Of a stretch of 64,000 nt of DNA, positions 57,831 through 64,000 are shown in pieces. Numbering within the stretch: position 1 is the first letter of the stretch; every line of letters starts with the position of its first letter. Below the pieces are notes generated by a model that was not told the origin of the DNA, ran no database searches, and saw only the letters and a program-made list of their open reading frames with translations. The position numbers and the translations under genes were made by a program. Source of the stretch: Cytospora piceicola (lineage: Eukaryota; Ascomycota; Sordariomycetes; Diaporthales; Cytosporaceae); the NCBI GenBank assembly GCA_023375675.1, contig JALQBC010000024.1:248001-312000 (forward strand). The letters run 5' to 3'.

Positions 57831-58794
57831 CGAAGGACGAAGCAGATGGACTTCAGTCACAGTCCGTAGAAGGTATGAGGTGTGTGTACCTATGTGTTCA
57901 TCCATGATTTCTGCCCGGCTGCAAGTGACCATGTGTTTACTGGATCGCCGGTTCCCACGGAGACCTCAGCCATTGCCTTGAGTGTCTTGAGTGCCTTGGC
58001 AGCGCTGCACTCGGACAGCCCCTAAAACTCGCAAGAGTAAAGAGTACCAGAACCTGCCCCAGGTGGTCCATCAGGCGGGGTAAGTCACTGCCGCAGGTAC
58101 CTGGTACATGCGTAGCTTGCCCCCAGCCAGCCTTAAAGCTCCAGGGCTGTTGCTTGGAACTTTGGATGGAAGGAAAGCCACCTGGGCAGCGCATCACAGT
58201 CCCACAGTTGGGGAGGGCTTGATGTGATGGGCTTGGATAAACTACCTAGGTACTTAAGTAGGTAACGTTGTTGATGCACATGTGGTTACGGAGGAGATAC
58301 TGTATACTATATAGGCATTTACCCTCAAATCCTTCAAGGCATCAGGCCAAGATGCACTGGCCGACGGAAACCATTCTCGTCTGTCCTTCTGTCTCTCTGT
58401 CTGTCTGCTTTTCTGTCTGTCTGTCGCGGAGCCCGATCGAAGACATCAACCAGAGTCATGGCATTGCACACCGCACAGCTCTTCACGACGGTACTTCGAC
58501 GTTAATGGGCTCCACACCCGCGAAACAAACCACACCGGCCCTGAGCCGTCTTTTGCACGGGCATCCTCGGACAAACTGCCATGTCAGCGAGATGGGACAC
58601 ACCACCAGGAAAAAGGAGAAGGGGATCAGGGGGAGGGGCAAAGTTCGGGAGCAGTATGTATTCAGCATATGTATCGCGGTAGATAGGGATCTGTGCGCCA
58701 GATTGAATCCATTCACGATCGTGGAGTTTAAGCAGCTAGAATTAACCGTTCCCTGTGAAGGACGTCCACTCCAAGTACTACCTAAATACCTACC
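57201..58794. other. Divergent spacer, left part (LIM gene / MFS)
   Basis: The upstream side of the LIM gene; a 100-codon minus-strand frame right behind the start is probably leader. Palindromes at 57625 and 58243, a GA dinucleotide tract at 57796-57829 and a TCTG/CTGT repeat near 58380-58430. No gene supported. Confidence 0.5.
57796..57829. repeat. GA dinucleotide tract
   Basis: About 17 GA units upstream of the LIM gene. Confidence 0.85.
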
Positions 58795-58796
58795 TA

Positions 58797-58839
58797 CACT
58801 TGGGCGTCAAAAGTCCCCCGACACTCACCCTTTTTCCAC
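58797..58839 (+). repeat. Left terminal inverted repeat
   Basis: Pairs with the right repeat through the shared core AAAAGTCCCCCGACACTCAC. Mismatches are confined to the outermost ten bases and one C/T difference at the GCG(T/C)C step. Confidence 0.85.
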
Positions 58840-59310
58840 ACTAAAAACCCACTAAACCTTATACTTTTCGACTAGATTTATCTTTATACTTAATTAGTAA
58901 TTAAATGTCAAAAAAAATCTTATAAATAGTAAATTACTTAAGCTAATAGATATTAAAATATTAGAGTTTTAAATTTGTATTTAGTTAAAATATAATAAAT
59001 TAAAGTTAAACTATTAGATTTTAAAATCTTAAATCTCGGTGTACTAACAGCTATTTAGCAGCTTATACGCTATAAAGGCTCTATTAGAAGCCTATAGTAC
59101 CCGCTATAAAATCGGTATAGATAAAAGATAGTTTTCTAATACTTTACTTTAACTTTATAACTGTTTTAAATAGAGAAAAGAAAATATTACTAAGTCGCCT
59201 AACTGATATTTCTATAATCTTTATAAATATTTCTTAAATTTAGAAGACTGCAGATTTATAGCTATTTTATTTAATTTGTTATATATAAATAAAGTAGGCG
59301 AGTTTTGGTG

Positions 59311-59350
59311 TAAAAAGGGTGAGTGTCGGGGGACTTTTGGCGCCCCACTG
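59311..59350 (-). repeat. Right terminal inverted repeat
   Basis: The reverse complement of the left repeat, ending CGCCCCACTG before the flanking TA. The G+C of the repeats is much higher than the decayed interior. Confidence 0.85.
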
Positions 59351-59352
59351 TA

Positions 59353-60214
59353 CTTAAGTAGGTACCGAAGGTAGGTAAGTACATACTGTGAGTGACTGTG
59401 GATGTGTTGGTACCTACAAGGTCCTCCCCCTTCCCCCTGGCCCCCTGTCGCGGCTCTCCCCTGCGCTGCGCTGCGCTGGCTCGCATGTGTTGTCCCAGCC
59501 TTCGCTTTTTTTGGTCTTTCTAGAAGGGACTAACTGCAGAAAATGCCGTCACAGCTCAGTCAGTCGACCTTCCGCCGGATCGGCACCGGCCCTACCCACC
59601 TACAAGCCCCAACCTTATAATATTACTCCGGCCGCCCAGTCCATCTATCACCAGTCAGTGTACACTGATCTTTTGCCCCTGGCGCCATACATCGCAGATG
59701 TGAATCTCCAAGTTCTGGTTTACAGTGAAGTTAGCCACCAAGTGCGACCTTCCATGAGACCAGGAACGTGAGTCTGGGCGAATGGCCTCACGAGCATAAG
59801 AAACATCTGCTCTTGCGCCGTTTATGGAGTTTGTATGTCCAAAGTTGACGGGCACAAGTTCGGTCCATGGCACCCTGTTGGCCACCAACCAGGCAGTCTT
59901 GCTGCCGTTTTATTCCCATCTAGCAAGCAACCGATGTTGAGTGCAATTCTAGCGATGGCGGTCAACCAATCTTTATCCTTAGTCATGGAATCGAGTTGCT
60001 TATCACTCAAGTCACTATTGCTCATCTCAAAATTGTCCCTGGAGGTGTTTCGTGATATCATCGGCTCTATAACAATATATGCGCTGGCTGAGTGCTGGAC
60101 AGTTGTATCGTATATCGTTCTCCTTCTGAGGCTTGTAATTCGTGGATGTATTCATAGGTCTTTTACGTTTTCTATAGTGAATCTCGTTGAACGGGTGGCG
60201 GTTAGTCGCTGGGC
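59353..60214. promoter_or_regulatory. Divergent spacer, right part, upstream of MFS gene
   Basis: It begins with more TTAAGTAGGTACC-type motif copies directly abutting the transposon relic. No gene or specific operator recognised in the remaining 800 bp. Confidence 0.45.
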
Positions 60215-62033
60215 ATGGCACCTCCCTCCTTCTCCGACTCACCCATAGCGCCCAGTGAGGCTATGGTTGCTGAGGACGGCATCGTTAAGACTGACACTCG
60301 TCACGCCTCTGCCATGGACACGGATGGAACAAAACCCAAGGATGAAACTGTCATTCATTCGGGCTCAAGCCCCAGCGAGCCGAGAGAGGAGTTTCAGGAA
60401 GGCGGATATGGATGGTGAGTTGACTTGGGTTGACTGACTGTGCTCGCATATATCATATGTATCAAGTCGCTAACTGATCTAATCAAAGGGTCGTTGTTAT
60501 GACCGTGTTCCTTATAAACATGCACACATGGGGCATGAACTCAGTGTGTTGTGCTCCCGCCTCACCATCTTCAAGTCGCCATCAGTAGATAATGACTGAC
60601 CCCTGCCTAGGCATATGCCGTATTTCTAGCATACTACCTCAGCTCCAATGCATTTCCCGGGTCAAGCACAATAGACTTTGCTTTCGTCGGCGGTCTCTCG
60701 ATATCTATAGGTATGTCCTACCTGTGCCTCGCATCCTGGACCAAACCGCTGATCCCTTCGCACACCCAAACAGCCCTCCTCCTCGCGCCCCTCGCGACGA
60801 TATGCATCCGCACTTACGGGACCCGCGTCTGTCTCCAGGTCGGCGTGGTCCTGGAGACAGCCGCCTTCATAGGCGCCTCCTTCACCAGTGAGATCTGGCA
60901 TCTCATCCTCAGCCAGGGGGTAGCCTTCGGCGCGGGCATGGGTTTCCTCTTCACCGGCACCGTCGGGCTCATACCGCAGTGGTTCCGGACGAAACGCAGC
61001 CTCGCCAACTCGGTCGGGACCGCGGGCTCGGGCTTCGGCGGCCTTACCTACTCGCTGGCCGCGCACGCCATGATCGACAACCTCGGGCTGGCGTGGGCAT
61101 TCCGCATCTTGGCCATCGTGGCCTTTGTCGTGAACGGGACTGCTAGTTTCCTGGCGCGGGACAGGAACAGGGAGGTCGCTGCGGTGCATCAGGCTTTTCA
61201 CAAGGAGCTCTTCAAGAAGGGAGAGTTGTACCTGGTGTTGATTTGGGGGTTCTTTTCGATTATGGGGTATATCGTCGTGGTGTTCTCTCTGGCGAGCTAC
61301 GCCTCCGCTGTTGGTTTCACATCGAATCAGGGATCGATCGTGGCCGCCATATTCAATCGTAAATACCATTGCATATCCCCCGTTGGATATTATGTCAAAT
61401 ACTGACCTTGCATCACAGTATCACAAGGTCTGGGACGACCGATGATCGGCTATTTCAGCGACAGGATCGGGCGCATCAACGTTGCCGCTCTGAGTTCCCT
61501 CATCGCCGGACTGGCAGCCTTCTTTCTGTGGATATTCGCGGGCAAGTACTATGCAGGCGCCATTGTCTACGCTCTGTTCGGAGCCTTCGCGGGCTGTATC
61601 TGGCCCTGCATAGCACCGGTGGCCGCCGAAGTCGTGGGGCTGCAGTTGCTGCCTTCCGCCATGTCCATCACCTGGCTATTTATGGTCCTGCCTGCGACGT
61701 TCGCGGAGGTGATTGGCTTGTCCCTCGTGACGCCCGGGAAGGATGGGTATCTACACGTCCAGGTATATACTGGCGCTATGTTTGTGGCTGCTTTCGCCTC
61801 CCGTATGTTACGATGCTTGGAATCCCTTGAAGTTTCACGCATTCACTAACAATCATGTTATAGTTTGGGCCCTTCGAATGTGCAAGATACATGCCCAAGA
61901 GATTGCAAGGCTTTCAGAGAAGAGAGAGCAGGATGGCGCTGTCCCGGGGGGTCAGCACGATACACCTGGACAACAAAGAACGATTACGGTGGCATTCGCT
62001 GTGAAGGCGTGTTTTTCCCTGGTCAAGGTATAG
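60215..62033 (+). CDS. MFS transporter, monocarboxylate-permease type (MCH/MCT-like)
   Basis: 497 residues from six exons: 60215-60414, 60489-60543, 60611-60710, 60774-61358, 61419-61802, 61864-62033. All introns are GT-AG. A hydrophilic N-tail of ~65 residues ends in the family motif G-G-Y-G-W-V-V-V. Membrane segments follow, with N-M-H-T-W-G-M-N-S and Y-A-V-F-L-A-Y-Y-L in the first two. A-G-S-G-F-G-G-L and W-A-F-R-I-L-A-I lie in the middle. G-R-P-M-I-G-Y-F-S-D-R-I-G-R is the MFS loop between helices 8 and 9. About 12 helices are expected. The substrate is unknown: the fungal family includes monocarboxylate, riboflavin and siderophore-related members. No biosynthetic cluster lies beside it. 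Confidence 0.85.
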
Positions 62034-62175
62034 ACAGCTGAGAATTTAGACCCTCGAGCCTTGACGGCCATGGTTAATTGTTAATTCGGATTCTGCTCCA
62101 AGGCATATAATATACATGCTCTACAAACTGCAATGCGTGCTGCAAAGCAATCCTTATGCTACAATGATCCGACTT

Positions 62176-64000
62176 CTATGACTGGCCTGTAGTTGCTCCC
62201 TCAGCGGTCTCCTGCTCAGGTTCCTTCTTCTGCTCTTGCTCCGGTTGTTGCTCCTCCGGTTGTTGCTCCTCCGGCTGTTGCTCCTCTGCCTGTTGCTCTA
62301 GCTCCTCTTGCTCTTGCTCCTCCTGAGCCTCCTGCTCGACAGCCCGTGGTGAAACAAAACCGTCCTTTGCAGGCTCAGCGGCCACCTCATCCGCAGGCTG
62401 CAAAACATCCTCGGCAACTACAGCCTCGGCACTGTCCGCTGCAAAATCGCCCTCCTCCATGACTGTCTCGGCCGCCAACTGGATGGCGTCCTTGAGCTCA
62501 GCGACCTCGCCCTCGCCCTCCGGGTACGCCACCTGGACAGGCGGCATCGCCCCCCTGGCGAGGGCCACGGCCGCCGCCGCCGCCTCGCCAAAGTGGTCAA
62601 ACGCGTACAGCGGCACGCCGCTCCTGGCGATGACCCTCCGCGCCTCGGCCTCGTTGGTGCCCCTGATCCTGACCACGACGGGGACCTGGACGTGGAGGTC
62701 CTTGTACGCGGCCACGACGCCCCGCGCGATCACGTCCCCCAGCGTCAGCCCGCCGAAGATGTTGACGAAGATGACCTTGACCCTGTCGTCCTGGAGGATG
62801 GTCTCGAAGGACTTCTTCACCGTCTCGCTGGTGGCTTTCCCGCCCGTGTCGAGGAAGTTCGTGGGCTTCCCCCCGGCGTCCGCCAGCGCGTCCACGGTGT
62901 TCATCGCCAGGCCGGCACCGTTGGACAGGGTGCCGATGCTGCATGACCTGTCCATGTGGTTCAACCTGTGGTAGACGATCCCGCCCCTCTCAGCTTGCCT
63001 CGCGCCGGGGTCCCTGGTCTCAAGCGCGCCATAAGCCTCATGGATCTCCTTCAGCCTCCCACCACTCCTGTAGGCTGCATCGTCGAGGTCGATCTTTAGA
63101 TCAAGCACGGAGAACGCGGTCTTCACTTGTTGGTTCATGGCAAACTGCAAGCTCACATGCTTCGCCTCCTTCTCCTGAAACACCTTGGCTAGATTCCGCA
63201 GGATCCTCCCTGCCGTCGGCCTGTAGTCAATGTTTCCCTTACCCATGATTTGGAGATTCTCTATCAGTCTGGTGATGACGTTTTTCATATCCTTGTTGGT
63301 GAGGGATAGCACACCTTCCTTGGCGTACGCCGGGAGGATAATCTTGCTGAAGCTAGACGGAAAGCGCCATTGCTTCTCTTCCCAGATGACTGCAGTAACA
63401 AGGCATTGCGAGCGCGTCGCGCGGTCGACACCAATGGCTAGGTAGCGGATGGGATATTTCTCGAACTGGAGATCTCCGGCTTTGTCCTCATCTTCTAGTA
63501 GTTTCTGGCTGGCGTCGCGGTCAAGGTGGAGGCTGCGGGTCTGCTGGGAAGAGACTGCGACCGTAGGCATCCTGGTTCTAGACGGGGCAAGGCTGGGGCT
63601 TCGAGTGGAGGTATGAAGGCTGCGCCGCTGCTGCTGAGGGGGTTTTCTTGTCACGGCCCCAGCAAAGGCATCCATAGATTCGAAGCTGGCACCCTCCTCG
63701 AGGCCGGCACCTTCTTCGAAGAGGTCCTCCTGTGCATCGTTGTCCCCAAACCTCCTCTTCAACGCAGGCCCGATCTTCGACGGGTGGTTGACAAGCGTCA
63801 CGCCCACGTTCTTCAGCGCCGCGATCTTCTGGTTGGGGTGCGGCTCCCCCGGCACCCAGAACGCGCCCGCATGCCCCATGACCCTGTCCATCGGCGCCTG
63901 CTTGCCCGCGATGACGGCCACGATGGGCTTCCTCTCCGCCTCGGGCGTCCGGCCGTGGTACTCCCTGATCCACTGCGCGGCGAGGATCTCGCCGTCGCCG
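62176..64000 (-). CDS. Fused succinyl-CoA ligase alpha/beta-like protein, 5' end outside window
   Basis: 607 residues of one frame running in from the right edge (first full codon at 63999). Residues 1-84 are the C-terminus of a succinyl-CoA ligase alpha subunit, including the catalytic-His motif G-H-A-G-A-F at about 42-47. A linker of ~75 residues follows; its second half is Arg/Ser-rich and acid-free (R-R-S-L-H-T-S-T-R-S to T-R-S-L-H-L), like a mitochondrial presequence. From about 165 comes a beta-subunit-like part: I-R-Y-L-A-I-G-V-D-R-A, then S-N-G-A-G-L-A-M-N-T-V-D, F-L-D-T-G-G-K-A-T and V-N-I-F-G-G. The N-terminal half of the ATP-grasp fold seems missing. The tail (~500-607) is Glu/Gln-rich with E-E-Q-Q-P repeats. 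Whether it is catalytic is open. Confidence 0.8.
   Translation of the reverse strand, partial: GDGEILAAQWIREYHGRTPEAERKPIVAVIAGKQAPMDRVMGHAGAFWVPGEPHPNQKIAALKNVGVTLVNHPSKIGPALKRRFGDNDAQEDLFEEGAGLEEGASFESMDAFAGAVTRKPPQQQRRSLHTSTRSPSLAPSRTRMPTVAVSSQQTRSLHLDRDASQKLLEDEDKAGDLQFEKYPIRYLAIGVDRATRSQCLVTAVIWEEKQWRFPSSFSKIILPAYAKEGVLSLTNKDMKNVITRLIENLQIMGKGNIDYRPTAGRILRNLAKVFQEKEAKHVSLQFAMNQQVKTAFSVLDLKIDLDDAAYRSGGRLKEIHEAYGALETRDPGARQAERGGIVYHRLNHMDRSCSIGTLSNGAGLAMNTVDALADAGGKPTNFLDTGGKATSETVKKSFETILQDDRVKVIFVNIFGGLTLGDVIARGVVAAYKDLHVQVPVVVRIRGTNEAEARRVIARSGVPLYAFDHFGEAAAAAVALARGAMPPVQVAYPEGEGEVAELKDAIQLAAETVMEEGDFAADSAEAVVAEDVLQPADEVAAEPAKDGFVSPRAVEQEAQEEQEQEELEQQAEEQQPEEQQPEEQQPEQEQKKEPEQETAEGATTGQS

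Larger units (their letters stand above)
58797..59350. mobile_element. MITE-like Tc1/mariner-type relic, A+T-decayed
   Basis: A 554 bp element bounded by inverted repeats of about 40 bp. The left end reads CACTTGGGCGTCAAAAGTCC and the right end, on the other strand, CAGTGGGGCGCCAAAAGTCC. Both then continue CCCGACACTCACCCTTTTT with only a few mismatches. Each end is flanked by TA (58795-58796 and 59351-59352), the target duplication of the Tc1/mariner/pogo superfamily. The interior (about 58855-59300) is almost purely A/T with abundant TpA and no open frame, unlike everything around it. This fits repeat-induced point mutation of a former repeat. No transposase remains, so it is either a MITE or an internally deleted copy. 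Confidence 0.85.

Noticed and set aside
1..64000. tRNA, rRNA, CRISPR, phage or bacterial mobile genes
   Set aside because: No conserved tRNA A/B boxes with cloverleaf pairing, rRNA motif or spaced direct repeats were recognised by eye; a tRNAscan/Infernal run would settle small RNAs.

Overview
The window looks like a stretch of nuclear chromosome from a filamentous ascomycete (Pezizomycotina, most likely Sordariomycetes; the exact species is not recognisable). Evidence for this is the short 48-120 bp GT-AG introns, the GC-rich coding exons, the microsatellite-rich spacers, and a set of single-copy fungal housekeeping genes. I support 23 protein-coding genes, two of them cut by the window edges. 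I see no rRNA, tRNA or CRISPR array, and no bacterial-type operon. All exon borders were read by eye from splice signals plus reading-frame continuity.

Layout. 0-10.9 kb: C-terminus of an alkaline ceramidase, a TMF1/Sgm1-type golgin, the proteasome chaperone Nas6, the spliceosomal WD40 protein Prp46, and Orc1. 12-18 kb: an unrecognised protein, prefoldin subunit 5, the ESCRT-I subunit Vps37, and a second unrecognised protein. 18.1-25.4 kb: a 7.3 kb gene-free stretch full of simple repeats. 25.4-43.1 kb: an F-box protein, a large Cys-cluster/AT-hook/Gln-rich protein, V-ATPase subunit C, APS kinase, a hotdog thioesterase, a small unrecognised protein, and Mak21. 43.6-53.0 kb: mitochondrial prolyl-tRNA synthetase (AIM10 type), nucleoporin Nup84, the twin Cx9C protein Cmc4, and SUMO. 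54.5-64 kb: a paxillin-like LIM protein, a 554 bp A+T-rich inverted-repeat transposon relic, an MFS monocarboxylate-type transporter, and an unusual fused succinyl-CoA ligase alpha/beta-like gene running off the right edge.

The genes do not form one pathway or a metabolite cluster; this is a housekeeping neighbourhood. Gene order is nonetheless non-random: 19 of 22 adjacent pairs lie on opposite strands, so divergent promoters and convergent terminators alternate along almost the whole window.

The most notable non-genic signals are a 10 bp palindrome (TACCTAGGTA) recurring at least eleven times, always outside exons; the TA-flanked transposon relic; and a cluster of inverted repeats plus a TATA box at about 50.55-50.65 kb with no annotated gene behind it. 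The most notable genes are the ligase fusion, the AT-hook protein, and Cmc4 with a 13-nt exon and a GC-AG intron.
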